From Cylicocyclus nassatus (taxonomy: Eukaryota; Nematoda; Chromadorea; Rhabditida; Strongylidae), in the NCBI GenBank assembly GCA_958299035.1, contig CATQJL010000316.1, forward strand, positions 26,285,599 through 26,349,598: DNA of 64,000 nucleotides, read 5' to 3'. Positions 46,643 through 58,231 of the stretch are shown here, in pieces. How positions within the stretch are numbered: the stretch's first letter is position 1; the number at the start of each line of letters is the position of its first letter. The translations under genes were made by a program, and so were the position numbers. The notes under the pieces were generated by a model. The model was not told the DNA's origin. It was given only the letters and a program-made list of their open reading frames with translations, and searched no databases.

Positions 46643-48399
46643 TCATTAGTAGTTGGGATAACAAAGGTGTGCGATTGCCCTTTGGCCGATATGTTTGGCA
46701 AGGATGTGAAGACTTGTAGAGTTTTTTATTGAAAACTTACCTATAAGAGCTCAAAATAAAAACGAGTCAGAATTGAATTAAGTTGATGTGAGCCACCTTG
46801 GCCCACTACATCATTAGCGGTTACAGTCAAGTTATGTTCTACCTTTTTGTCTTTTTTCAAATTAACTAAACAAGCGTTGATTTCCATTGTGATATCATCA
46901 CGCATGAGAATTCAGACAAAGTTTTGTTTTCATCTCAGCAAAAAATTAGTTGAAAGCGGGAATGATAAGAGAAAAAAAGAAAAAATGAGAGAACGTGGAA
47001 AAAAGCTTTCATTGAAATGTTTCTGTAGACATTGTTTTCATGTATACTTGTCATATCGTTCGATTCAGCTAATTGTGGAGATTCACGGCATACCATTGAA
47101 ACATGTAACTTTGCTGCAACAAATAGCTCGGTTTGTTCATAAATTTTTAAACACCACATATGGGGTAAAATCTCTTGGATATGTCAACCCACTGAAGTTT
47201 CAGATTGGACTACGCCCTATTTTCGTACGAAGTGAATGGAGCGTGCATAAAATGTTGTGAATACTCATTTATACACTATAGCTGTATGTCTCAATACGGA
47301 GTTACTGAACTTTACCTTTACCTGAAATTTGTGAATCCATCGACGAGCTAGACAACACACTTCAGCGTTTCAAATAATATCTATGTTCCATGTGTCTCAA
47401 CAAAGCTTAGTCATGGTTGGATAATGTCAGCGGAAGTTCAATAAAGAGATTCTCTCCGTTTTCCAGAGGACACTGAGAGCAAAAGTATTCAATGACTGTT
47501 CGCCATTTCATTCAGGCGTTTTGATAATTTTAGGTGCCACCCGCTGAAAATTCTGTATTCTGTTATAGATTCATTGCATCGTATTACGTAATATTGTCTC
47601 ACGTTTCTGCTGATCAGATGAACATTTTATTGCACATAAAGTGTTACGTGACGATACTAGCTTGATTCCCTGCTCCGCTCCGGCACTGTCCTTGATGATA
47701 ACTTACAATTTCGTTCCATTTCTACACAGTACTTCCCTCTGTCATTTTATATCTAAGTTTTATGTCCAGCGTTTTTGTGATTACCATGCTTGCTTACACT
47801 TTTCCTTTTTGCTAACTTCAAGCCCCAATCAAGGTTTGCAAAAGGTGTTGAAATTAATGAAAATACCCAATTCCATAATATTTAGTTTGTAAAGTTCATT
47901 TCCTCTTACCTCCTTGCCAGCTTCCAAGGCCGTAGCTTAAAGTTTTTGGAAAAACAGATAAAATAGATTTGATAAAAAGAAGTAGCTACGGCTTATGTAT
48001 GAAGATGGTGCAAATGCAGAACGAGCCGCAATTCTTGGAGACGTCGTACTCGTAAAAAGCGAATTAGGTGAAAACTCTTGCTTGCAGACCGCAAAAAGAT
48101 TAATTTTTTAGCTAGTCTCTGCAACGATTTGCTGAGTTCTCCTATCAAATCATCAATTTTTGACTTTTTTCTTGAGAAACAAAATTTTATTGGCTGACAA
48201 CAAGTCGCTTCTACTGTTTTTGTAACAGCGGCAGTATTTCTGAATTTACGATGGAAACGAGTTTGAAAAAGAGCCGGGCCATATAGCGCGTGGGTCTACA
48301 CTAGTGAAGAATCTCTTGCAGCGTATTAAACAAAGACATGCTCCTCTTTATTATTCCAAGATTCGCATGCGTTTTTGTGCTAACTTAACTTTTAATAAC
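46643..48399. other. Stretch without a supported gene
   Basis: AT-rich DNA. The longest frame (137 aa at 46,847, + strand) is basic with no domain, no splice context and no homologue that I can name. 47,900-48,000 resembles the CCGTAGCT-containing interior of the Helitron-like elements (GCCAGCTTCCAAGGCCGTAG), so it may be the distal part of the element described at 48,400-49,275. Confidence 0.45.
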
Positions 48400-49275
48400 T
48401 TTGTAAAAAATCGATAAAAATTGGTGAATTTGATATTGATAGGTAGCGAAAAGTAGCCTATGACACGCTTCCCACCCCAAAGTATATGTGTGTGCCAAGT
48501 TTGTCCAAATTGGTTCAGAAATATAAATTCCGATGAACATGGAGAACGACTTGAGGGAAGAACTTAACAGGAGAAGAAGAGCAGCCTGGGCCGCCTTCGG
48601 GCCTCTGAAGGAAGCCACCGACCAACTGACGGACCCGGAGCTTTGTTGCCCACCTGTTCGACTCTACCGTTCTCCAGGCGCTCTGTTACGCAGCTGAGAC
48701 TTGGGCTGACACTGTAGCCACTTCGAAAGCTTTAAGGACCACCCACAGAGCGTCAGAGCGTAATCTTTTGAAGATGACCCGACACAAACAACATCTCGTC
48801 GGACTTCGCAGTACGGAGCGTGGAGAATGTCCCGTCTTCGTGACCCAGCGGAATGCGTTGCGAAAGTCAAACACGGGGCACGGCCATGGGCCGGTCACAT
48901 AATGAGAAGAACAGACGACAGATGGACACTAAGAACATCTGAGTGGATTCCTCGCGAAGCCAAACGTCCTCGAGGAAGACCACCAACGAGATGGGCAAAC
49001 GTGTTCGTGGAACGGATGGACCAGCTGAGAAATCAGCTGGATACGAATTTCGCCCCTGGAACTCGTGGACGCAGCCACCGACGACGGCCAAGAAGATCGT
49101 GGATGTCTGAAGCGAGGGACAGGGAAAAATGGCAACTTCTGTACTGGGGCCCGCACGTCACGTGAGGACGGGCCATATAAGTATCTAAGTAAGTAAGTAT
49201 ATAAATTTCTATTCCGCATATACGTATACACAGACATACAGACAAACGGACTTCAGCTTAATATATAAGACTAGT
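48400..49275 (-). mobile_element. Helitron-like element, split by an RTE insertion
   Basis: On the minus strand, 49,275-49,206 reads TATATTAAGCTGAAGTCCG and GTTTGTCTGTATGTCTG, resembling 56,385-56,425. Then comes the RTE fragment, and 48,535-48,400 continues with TTCTGAACCAATTTGGAC, AAACTTGGCACACAC, GTGTCATAGGCTACTTTTCG and a TATCGATTTTTTAC word, like 56,455-56,540. So one non-autonomous element was interrupted by RTE. The Helitron class is inferred from the companion copy; its own 3' end is not identified. Confidence 0.4.
48537..49205 (+). pseudogene. RTE-type non-LTR retrotransposon, 3' end of RT ORF
   Basis: It reads NMENDLREELNRRRRAAWAA, DSTVLQALCYAAETW, ALRTTHRASERNLLK, then WAGHIMRRTDDRWT, RPRGRPPTRW and REKWQLLYWGPHVT to a stop at 49,163. 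This is the conserved C-terminal part of RTE elements of nematodes. At least two frame changes occur (near 48,645 and 48,825). The 3' tail is the short repeat CTAAGTAAGTAAGTA, as usual for RTE. The element is 5'-truncated, the common outcome of target-primed reverse transcription. A near-duplicate ATAAATT(C/T)C at both edges may be its target duplication. Confidence 0.85.
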
Positions 49276-49929
49276 GACCCCACAGGTCGCTAGTAAGCGG
49301 GGCAGGGGGCCGATATATTAACATCTACTTGCGTTTAAACAAAAATTTTAAGAAACAGAATTCCATCTTCTTATCACCTTGCGTGAAATAATCAGCATGC
49401 TCACTTCCCTCCCCCTTTTGTGCCAACTTCCAGCCCCGTAGCTCGAACTTTGCAAAAATCGATGAAACCGATGTAAGTAATGGATAAATTCAAAAACTAA
49501 CACTGAATTCGTAATCAGCATGCTTGCTTACTCCCTGTGCCAACTCTTAGCCGTAGCTCAAACTTAAGCTCAAACGGACACCTTTATTATGTTTCGACAG
49601 GGCCGGGCGGAGTCGGGTAACTCAGACAGTCGAAGGGATACCTCCGGCGGGCAAATGGTGCGAGTTTGCCAAGTCGCGCTCTGGAGCGCTTCGGAGCCCT
49701 GCCATTTCACCCATTTTGCTGCTCCGGGGCTCTCCCAAAACTGGCGCACCTCCGGAGCAGAGATTTGCGCGTCCCGGAGAGGGGTCCCATTCGCCTGCTT
49801 GTGCCGTCACCGTGACGTCAGTGTGACCTCACGATGGTCATACATTTACTGGCAAGCTTCGTTCGGACATCATCAAAAACGCGTGAGCTTGATTTTTACC
49901 TACCCTTTTTGAAAATATCCCTAATCTTA
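49276..49929. other. Repeat-derived stretch without a gene
   Basis: It contains ACTAGTGACCCCACAGG at 49,271, two similar segments with AATCAGCATGCT(C/T) (49,388 and 49,514) and CAGGGCCGGGCGGAGTCGGG at 49,598, the last resembling a Helitron-like 3' word at 59,831. The GC-rich part 49,630-49,830 holds a 107-aa frame without a domain. I see no supported gene. Confidence 0.4.
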
Positions 49930-50395
49930 CAGGGAACGCATGTTTGGTCGAAGCGGCCTTTTTAGGTGGGATATATATCAACTGTAGGACATAACATGCT
50001 AATTTCAAAACTGCCTTCCCTATCTGCAGAATGTTTATAGACGAGGAGTTATGAGCGCTTATTGGAGCAAAAATTGCATGTGCAATTGAGACAAAAATAG
50101 CCGTAATACGTTCTCTAGCTATGGAGTAATGATAATCATCAGAGCACTTTATTCAATTATACTTCAAAATAAAAAATATATCGTATTTGGTTGCATTGCT
50201 TGAGGGCTAACAAGATTTTAGCAACACATTTTATTCCAAATGCACATTCAAATTTTGGCTCCAAAGCACTCATAACTCCTCGTCCATAAGCGTCTTGCAG
50301 ATAAGGAAGCATATTTGGAATCAGCGGTTTGTGCCCTTCAATATAGTGCACATCACGTTTAGAAAGGCCACTTCGACCAAACAAGCTTCCCTTGT
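49930..50395. mobile_element. Foldback element
   Basis: Inverted ends containing GTTTGGTCGAAG(C/T)GGCCTTT, then GACGAGGAGTTATGAG(C/T)GC, about 110-190 bp per arm with moderate divergence. The right arm includes GCATATTTGGAATCAGC, also seen at 14,910 and 46,270, so parts are shared between families. The right arm overlaps the possible exon at 50,390-50,488. Confidence 0.6.
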
Positions 50396-50668
50396 TAGTT
50401 CGGAGTCATAGTCTACACAACGGTTTATGTATGCATTCCTGATAGTGCCGTCCGGCTCGACAACGACCGCATCAGCACCGAAACATATCTGGAAATGAAT
50501 GTTAGTAATAGTCACTCATTCGAAGTTTAAGATGATTACCGTGTTGCTTGAGGTTCTAAGAGAAGATTTCGATCTGATTGTGAGCGCTGTGAATTCCTGC
50601 GTGAACCTAAACCTACGTACAGCGATTTCATCGCCGAAGAAACCGTGATTGTAGCGACGAGATCGCGG
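50390..50668 (-). pseudogene. Possible two-exon gene fragment
   Basis: On the minus strand an exon 50,668-50,540 (YNHGFFGDEIAVRRFRF, QEFTALTIRSK) is followed by a 51-nt intron 50,539-50,489 (GTAATC to TTTCCAG) and an exon from 50,488 (CFGADAVVVEPDGTIRNAYI, NRCVDYDSELTREACLVE). The codons join in frame. The protein is unknown to me. A TAG immediately upstream of 50,668 and entry into the foldback arm at 50,395 suggest a truncated gene. It is equally possible that this is part of a larger gene interrupted by the repeat. Confidence 0.35.
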
Positions 50669-50784
50669 CTATCAAATCGCTCATCGCGAGTTCTGGCCAA
50701 TTAACGACTGGGTGCAATTGCACATTTTAGCACGCATGCTAAGTAATTTTTTGGCGTCATTGGGATTAGTAAATTCATCCTCAG

Positions 50785-50990
50785 TTTTTTTCATTTGTAC
50801 ATTTTTGCAATTTTCTATATTGCTAACAACATCAGCAATTTTGTTTTTCGCCTATCATATTACTGAGTTTCTTACCAAAAGGAGAGATCCATATTCCCAA
50901 ATTGATTTGAATTGGTATTCATTCGCGTTTGCGAACTCTGTCACAAGTCTCTCATTTCCTTCTCGATATGACGCTACTAAGCGCCGCTAA
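50785..50990 (+). CDS. Possible exon of a multi-pass membrane protein
   Basis: After a TCATCCTCAG acceptor (AG 50,783-50,784) the frame reads FFICTFLQFSILLTTSAILF, a hydrophobic segment, then AYHITEFLTKRRDPYSQ and IDLNWYSFAFANSVTSL, ending TAA at 50,990. Alternating membrane and polar parts look like real protein, perhaps a claudin-like nematode membrane protein, but I cannot confirm a family. The frame is open upstream to 50,712 too. Confidence 0.3.
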
Positions 50991-51768
50991 TTAAATTTAG
51001 AGAGAGATTGCGGCCAAAAAAAAAGAACGCGCAAGGTGGCTGCTTTACCCCTTCCTTAACTTCTCCGTTTTGCAAAGGGATTCCGGCATCGAAAAGACAT
51101 GTAAACTAATCGCTTCGTAATGTAAATGTAATGTTCTTACGGTTCTGTCATCAAATTATTGTGCAATCTGTAATGCCTGTTTTCTTTGCAAGATTCTTAT
51201 GGCTAACAAACATTGAACATTTGTATGTACATGGAAATTAGCAACTTTCAACCTTCAGTTAACAGTCTGTCAGAATAATTGAACTCTCAATCATTTTTCT
51301 TTCAGCTTTTATGATCTTTGCATTATAATAAGCATACATTACAACAGAAAATGATCAATACTTGATGGAGGAAAGTTGTGAGAGAAAATGACAAATGCAT
51401 AGTGAGAGAAGATAGTAAATACAGGTAGAAAGAAAGTTTACGCAGATAGTGAGCATCTAGAATATTAAGCGAAATAAAACAAGTATCTAAGTTGATGACT
51501 TGACCAGGCGCCTGTGGTGAAAGAAAAAAAAGGGACAAGATATTGATAGTACCTACAATGCTGTATTCCCCTTTCCTACTTAAAAGGAAGGACTAAGATA
51601 TTTCTCTTCTCTATTTCGATAGAAATTTCTTAGTCGTTTAGAGCATCGATTATTCTTGTTCGGGCTTTTTTGGATACATGTATAGCGACACCAGGAAGTG
51701 AAACCATTGCTTCGCTGCGTACTCCTAAGTAGGTATAACAGACGAGCAACGCAGAAAGCACAAGTGCT
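50991..51768. other. Stretch without a supported gene
   Basis: AT-rich, with only short frames on both strands. No repeat, splice chain or domain was seen. Confidence 0.5.
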
Positions 51769-52133
51769 TTAAAGGCAGCGTCCAGGCAAGTCTGGACACA
51801 TGGGGATCTCACGTGAATAGTAATTTTGAGGCACTAACTAAGCCACTGCCCAACCAACAGCTCAGGTAGTGCTCTAACGGCTGAGGTATTCCCTTCGAAA
51901 CTGGACCCCGCGATGATCGTATTTCGCATGGATTCGTGCCGGAAAGGGTGTGTCCTGGCGCGAAACTGCCATGAATCCATGCGAATACGATCGCGGGGTC
52001 CAGTTTCGAGGGGAATTTCTCAGCCGTTAGAGCACCACCTGCACTGCCGCTTGAGCAGTGCCTTAGTTGGACCGCAAAAGTACTTTCCACTAGAATCCCC
52101 ATAGGTCCAGAACGCCTGGACGCTGCCTTTGAA
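51769..52133. mobile_element. TTAA MITE, third copy
   Basis: A 365-bp copy outside the palindrome. It starts TTAAAGGCAGCGTCCAGG and ends CTGGACGCTGCCTTTGAA, so the right TTAA has become TTGA. It shares the AACTGGACCCCGCGA and GGATTC words of the arm copies but is clearly more diverged. Its right end is the target of the following element. Confidence 0.8.
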
Positions 52134-52138
52134 GAGCC

Positions 52139-53466
52139 GAGGTGCCCTATATGGCCTTCCCCAACAAAGGCAGGGACCGTAATCAGGCTGTTTGTGCCGG
52201 GACCCGGGCGCGCTCCTCTCACTGTCCTTTAAACTTCCAATCCCGTCTCTGCGATTCAGGTGCGGTGGTCAAATCCTGATATTTAAACGCTTGCAGTTTT
52301 TTAGTCCAGAAATAAGGGGTTGTATTTAGTAGCCCACTAGGGCCATACTCAACAGCTGAATTTTCGCTAGTCCGACGTCTGCTTTTGTGATTTCAAGCAC
52401 ACTGTTTAGTAGTGTGACAAGTCGATTCAAGCAAGTCATGAATGTTTGAAAGAAATAGAAATTAATCGCTGCTCAAACAGTTTGGGTATGCGCATTGGTA
52501 TGGTGCGATCACATTTTTCATTCTTACTATGCCGTTATGGAGGGGAAAGTTCTGACCAAATGCAGCACTTCAAAGTGATCTCCCTTAGAACTGAGCGCAT
52601 AGTACGAAGAAAGAAACAGACGAACCGGTCATAGTCTATACAGCATATGGTCGCTCTAGAAACAAGATAGTTACCGTGACGTCCACTTTGCGTGCATTAT
52701 GCGTTTTGCTACGGGTTACCATTGTCCACCACCTATTATAAAAAAAGCACCTTCATTATCATATGTTCAGTCTGACTTGGATTGCCTCCTTGTATGCAAT
52801 AGTATCTTCTCACACAATTTATTGATCAACATCTTCTAAATGTGACATCTCTTATGATTGAACGGGTAAGAAATGAGGTCTTAGATAGAGTTGTAAGGAA
52901 AGAACGTGTGCATTGAGGATCCAGACTACCATGAGAGCGCACGGAAGCCTCACCGGTCGCGGCTATCATTGGTGGATCCTCCCGTGTTTGGGCAAATCGG
53001 GCTGCGTACTTCTTTAGTGACATCAAGAAATCTTGCTCGTGGCCAAGAAAATCGAATCTAATTTCAGAGCTCTCAGAGCTCTTAGCAGTCCACAGCACTT
53101 CTGAGTATGACAGGGCTGGATTTACAACCTCCCGGCTGCAAATAAATCATATGAGCTAAGTCTGAGTAATGAGCTAAGGGGCTCAAGTAAAACTGCGCGT
53201 CAGACAGGGCTTGCAAAACAAGCATTCAAACAACGCCTCTTCCTTAATACAGCGCGAATATTTCCTTCTTCAAATCTTCACGAAGTCAGCTGATGGCAAA
53301 AATCTTCCATCTGCTAGTATAGCAAAATAGGAATTTGCGCGCGCCTGATTCACTGAGACAGGAGGTGAAAGTTCAAAGGACAGTGAGAAAAGCTCGCTCG
53401 GGTCCGAGCACGAACAGCTTAATTACGGTCCCTGCCTTTGTTGGGGAGGGCCATATTAGGCACCTC
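52139..53466. mobile_element. MULE-type TIR element with 9-bp duplication
   Basis: A 1,328-bp element with inverted ends of about 105 bp starting GAGGTGCC and ending GGCACCTC. Shared inner words are CCCCAACAAAGGCAGGGACC and CTCACTGTCCTTT. Both sides carry TGAAGAGCC (52,130-52,138 and 53,467-53,475), a 9-bp target duplication typical of Mutator-like elements. The interior shows no MULE transposase, so it is probably non-autonomous. Confidence 0.8.
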
Positions 53467-53475
53467 TGAAGAGCC

Positions 53476-55555
53476 TCGGTAAGACAGCACTGAACGACAG
53501 TTTCCTCGACTAATTAACATAGGTGCTCACTAAAGTTGTAACAGAGGCTTTGATAGTTTAAAAAAAACTTGCTGAGTGTTTGCTTATCCACTCCTCCACC
53601 CGTTTTCGGATAGATAGAATGCTTTAATATAACCTTCCACAAAGGCAGATGTGGAACAGGACGAAAATTGCATAGCGACTCAAACTTAAACAAAATTATA
53701 AGTGCATTTATCGCAATGGTGTAAGTACACACCTTCAATAGTAGGTGCTAAAAATCCAACTGCATCAATGCACGACCTTCAGTAGAGCATTTACTCCTTC
53801 GCAGTAGCTGTAAATTAAATAAAAATACAAATCTCGTAAAGTCTCCAGGTTTTACCTTACCCTTGCACTAACGATTTGAAAGTAGTAGAATGTTCTGTCC
53901 CATAAATAAATATGTATGGATTCGCTAAGATTAAAACATTCAGCAATGTGATCCATTCGAAATGCGAAAGCCTCGAAATCCTATAAAGTTTCAACGACCC
54001 CCAAAATAACGAACTAATAGTATCCAAGCTATGAAATGTCACACTAGCCTTTGAAAGACTCGGCGTAATTGCTATGTTGACTTTGCAGTTCGTTTATGTC
54101 CCGCTTTGTGTTTGAGACTGCCGTGATAAGAACTGGCAATTTTAGAGCGCGACTCGCGACGCAATCAAATACCAAGCACCTTGTCTCTGGCACAACAAGG
54201 ACTACCTAAAAACGCTAGGTGCGAAATCCCAGCTCTTTCTCACGAGGTATACTCATCTTGAATCTGAAGCAAAGAAGACTATCACCTATGCGTAGAATTC
54301 GTCAAGTTCTCTCAGCGTATTTTCGTCTGTCGGACATACCAAAGATTCCATGACTGGGCGAACAAGGTCTAGTCGGCGAGCCACAAACTTTTTGTGAAAA
54401 AAAATGCAGCAAAAAACATAGCAAGCTTTGTAATAAAAACTGACAGGGATTTAACGCCTACGACTGGTTAACCGCTCCAAATAATTCGTCCACGTGACTC
54501 AAATTCGATCCTGAACATGGTGTTGGCGCAGTGAGTTGTCCCAAGTCCCCAAGTAGTTCATGTCAACTTAGACTTCTAAAATATGGAGACAGCTCACCAT
54601 TTCCTAGTAGCCGAGTTTTCGAACGGTGGAGGCAATTTGCCCTCTGCAGATGCACTAAAATTGTAGCAATCATGCAACTTGCAGTTGGTCAATCATCAAT
54701 TATGCAGTTTTCAATTCAAAAATGACAAATGGATGAAAGCAAACCGACGCACCTGGCGTAGTTGCTCAAAACCAAAGTCGCTAAGGTTTTTTCTACTATC
54801 ATAACGTCCTCCACATTTTTTCTCTACAATTTTGCGAGCGGACTCAGCGTAGTGACAAAGTGTCCGTCCAGGTTTTTCGAAGCTAGCTACAGATTGTATT
54901 CAGTCAAACAGAAGTGATGCAAGTTCGAGAACAGGGATATATAAAGACGAGACATGTATTGTAAGAAAGCCTAAACATATGCATCGTAGGGACTTGCCTC
55001 GGCTTTATTCAGCATATATAAGCCCAGTAAACAGAAGCATGACGGTCTTGATCGAAGACCGCAATATGGTCTGCTAGAGCGTTGTCAAAAGCATTTTCGA
55101 TGAGATTGGTGGTATATACCGACCAACTTCGTCATCATGTCACTAAACATGACAGTAACAATCGCAGTCTAATCAAATGCAAATAAAAAGCCTACTAACT
55201 AACACAACAGAAATGCCGGTAAGTAGGCAGGCTCTTTTGCTTCCAAACAGGTTCTGAAAGCTAGAGGAAAGTTCCATCCTAAAAATGTTTTTTAGTCAAA
55301 TTCAAAGAAAAACAGAAACATCCCAACCTCTATAGAATCTTTAAGGTCGAAATTCGGCCTCATACAGGTGGATCATGCGCAAGGTGTACATCAATATTTG
55401 AGCATCCGCTTCTTCTCCTCATTCGCGAGTATAGAAAGAGCATTTCGACTCCTATAGTGTTCACCAGCAAGCGCTTTGTGTCACAAAACAGTTGGATGGC
55501 GCGTAACAATCTGTAGTAGATTTCGGCTATGCAAACACAAAATGAATCAATTACA
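53476..55555. other. Stretch without a supported gene
   Basis: About 2.1 kb of low-complexity-free, AT-rich DNA. Frames of 60-75 aa occur on both strands (for example a hydrophobic one at 53,857-54,042, minus), none with a domain or credible intron chain. Confidence 0.45.
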
Positions 55556-56232
55556 TACAGGGTGTCCCAAAAAATGTGAACACTGTTTGATCGTTAATAA
55601 CCCCTTTGCTCTCATAACTTTTGCCGAGCATAAAGTACCACTCTGTAGAGAGAGGTTCAACTTAGATTTACAGCGTGGAGCGAATTGCCGATCGCTCTTC
55701 GTTACTGTAGGATTACGGTAAACTTTCACATGTGGAATTATTGTGAAATATGTCATCTGACAAAATTATTTTCAAAAAATCTGAAAAATCGTGTAGTGGG
55801 ATTTTTGCGCATGCTGGTTCTAATACACAACTTTTTGCGAGTGTTTCCAGCTTTTTTGACGGTGTAATTACATTTCTGACAAATGCTGGGAATTCACTTA
55901 TTACGGTCTACTTGGGATAACTTTGAGAAGAAGCATCGCAAGAAAAGGAAATTTCGTAATCGAAACCAGCGGTTTCCATTGCCATACCATAAAGGTTTCT
56001 GGCTTGCTTGGTTTTGTTCCGAGGCAAAATACGGCCTCCAACGGCCTGAAATCCTTGTCGAAGCTCCTACCGTAATCCTACAGTAACGAAGAGCGATCGA
56101 TGATTCGCACCATACTGTAAGTCGAAGTTGAATCTCGTTCTACAGAAATGTAGCTCAAGCTCGGCGAAAGACATGAAACCAAGGGAGTTATTAACGATCC
56201 AACAGTGTTTACATTTTTTGGGACACCCTGTA
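55556..56232. mobile_element. TIR element with TACAGGGTGTCCC ends
   Basis: A 677-bp element. Ends TACAGGGTGTCCCAAAAAAT and the complement, with inverted similarity for about 165 bp (shared TCGTTAATAAC and CGATCGCTCTTCGTTAC). TA at both edges. This terminus is common in Tc1/mariner-type MITEs of invertebrates. No transposase inside. Confidence 0.8.
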
Positions 56233-56545
56233 TATCTAAACTTTCGTATGGTCCTAATCCTAACGAAAATTATCAAATCTTTCAAACTATCTCTTATACT
56301 ATCCATGTAACCAAGTTGAGACCCATATGACGGCTACTGAACGAAGGACATTAGCTGTAAACTGTAGAAAAGACGAGATAATTTTATATGTAAAGCTGAG
56401 TGTCTGTTTGTCTGTCTGTCTGTCTGTACGTATGTTTCAAATAGAAGTTTTTATTTCTGAACCGATCCGGGCCAAACTTGACACACATACACTTCGGGGC
56501 CGTGCGGGTGTCATAGGCTACTTTTCGTTATCGATTTTTTTCGAT

Positions 56546-56590
56546 TAATTCTATTTTATTTATTTTATTTTATTTTATTTTATTTTGAAA
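56546..56590 (-). repeat. 3' tail of AAAAT/AAATA repeats
   Basis: The + strand shows repeated TTTTA units; on the element's strand this is an A-rich short tandem tail as found at the 3' end of non-LTR elements. It marks the left limit of the CR1-like element. Confidence 0.7.
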
Positions 56591-56680
56591 CGTAGGGAAA
56601 CCTTACGGAAAACAGACAAAGATCAACAGAACTAACAAAGAAAAATCAAAACAATGCCATAACGAAACAATCAATGAAAT

Positions 56681-57067
56681 TCATTTTTTTTGCAAACGGC
56701 TCCTTAACAATCTTTTGAAAGAAGCAAGCTTAGGAACAAACACTCGTTCACGGATAAGTGTATCTATATCAGACAAAACTCCACATATGAAGTTTTTTTC
56801 TTCGAACTTAGATCTTGGAATAATCGATTTTTTTGTACCGCCCCTAGTTTTTGATATCTTAGTTGTGAAATACGAATCACGATTCAATCCACAGTCTCCA
56901 TATAATATTTCATGTTCCATGATAAGATCTAATTTCTTCCTTCTGCAGGCTAGTGTCATTAACCCAAGGTTTCTATTGCGGGTTCTACTACTTGGAATCC
57001 GATCATAGACAAACCCAACAGTTCTAATCAATAGCTTACGTGTGAAGCTATTTTGAACTTTCTCCAA
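56681..57067 (-). pseudogene. CR1-like C-terminal part
   Basis: A 128-residue frame reading EKVQNSFTRKLLIRTVGF, SSRTRNRNLGLMTLACRRKK and LDLIMEHEILYGDCGLN, the usual end of CR1/L2-type ORF2. About 70 bp separate it from the RT block, where the frame is interrupted. Confidence 0.7.
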
Positions 57068-57138
57068 TTAATCAATACTTTTGCCTGTAGGGGTTGTACA
57101 TCACAGTACCGTATTCAAGCATAGGCCTTATGTAACTT

Positions 57139-58201
57139 TTATAAGCATTCAAGAGAACTACCGGATCTTTTTGAAAGCGCCCTAAACAGATTGAACATTG
57201 CCACTGTACCTTTGTCAGCTATCTTTTTACAGTGGTCATCAAAACAAAGATTATTCTTAACCAGAAACCCTAAATCTCTGACCACCTCAACAGACTTAGA
57301 TGAAGTCTCCCCTAATGAATAAAGATACTCAGGTTTACTTGCCCCAATGTGCATCACTTTTGTTTTTTCTTTCGAGATAGAAAGACCCCATATCTGCGAC
57401 CAGCAATAAATCTCATCAAGAGCATTCTGCAGCCGATCATGATCGGCAACATCCATAACAACCCCATATAACTTGAAATCGTCGGCAAAAGCAGAAGAAG
57501 ATACACTCTTCAACAATGGTATATGAGGGAGTTTGGTATAAATGTTAAAAAGAATGGGAGATGATACCCCTGCTTGAGGTACACCACATTGCATTATTCT
57601 AGGTTCAAAGAAAGCTTTGCCAACACGAACTACAAAAGATCTACATTCTAAAAACGCATTTGTCCTAACAACTATACGGAAATGCAGACCGACTGCTTTC
57701 AATTTATTTATTAGTTTACTATGCGGGACCTTATCAAATGCTTTTGAGAAGTCTAATTAAATAACATCGGTGCTACACCCCTTATCCAACTTGAAGGTCC
57801 AGTCATTCATTGATTGGAGAATCGCGGTGACAGTGGATTTTCTTTTTTGGAAACCATGTTGAGAGGAACAAATAACCTTTTTTATCAGTTAAGTGACTGA
57901 CGATGCATTTTTTCAAGATTTTCTCAAACAGTCTCGAAAATATGGAAGTTATACTTACTGGTCTGAAATTGCTCGGACAAGTCATTGGCTTCTTTTTCGG
58001 AATTGGTGTAACAAGAGATACCCTCCATCTAGAAGGGACTTCACTCCGCATCATACACAAATTAAATATAAATTGCAGAGGACCACAAATAATATGAGCT
58101 ATGGACTTGATAAAGTGAAATGGCAAAAAATCGGGAATAAGTGAAGACGATTTGGGCCATCTGAGGTTGATATATTTCTTCACTTTGAAACCAAACTCCA
58201 T
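57139..58201 (-). pseudogene. CR1-like reverse transcriptase
   Basis: The first frame (58,201-57,803) has SLVTPIPKKKPMTCPSNFRP and VSITSIFSRLFEKILKK. Near 57,862 the frame shifts; the other frame reads QHGFQKRKSTVTAILQS and LDFSKAFDKVPHSKL with a TAA just before (about 57,760). The last block (57,702-57,139) has MQCGVPQAGVSSPILFNIY, SAFADDFKLYG with the catalytic FADD at 57,478-57,489, and GLSISKEKTKVMHIG. Catalytic Asp residues are intact, but at least two breaks prevent one product. Confidence 0.85.
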
Positions 58202-58231
58202 CGCTCATCTGCTGAAATTCGGAAGAAGTTT

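Noticed and set aside
46847..47260. 137-aa frame on the + strand
   Set aside because: Basic, low in recognisable motifs, no domain, no intron signals, and surrounded by repeat DNA; chance length is plausible.
53857..54042. Hydrophobic minus-strand frame resembling a receptor segment (ILANPYIFIYGTEHS)
   Set aside because: Only 61 residues, no matching neighbour exons found on either side.
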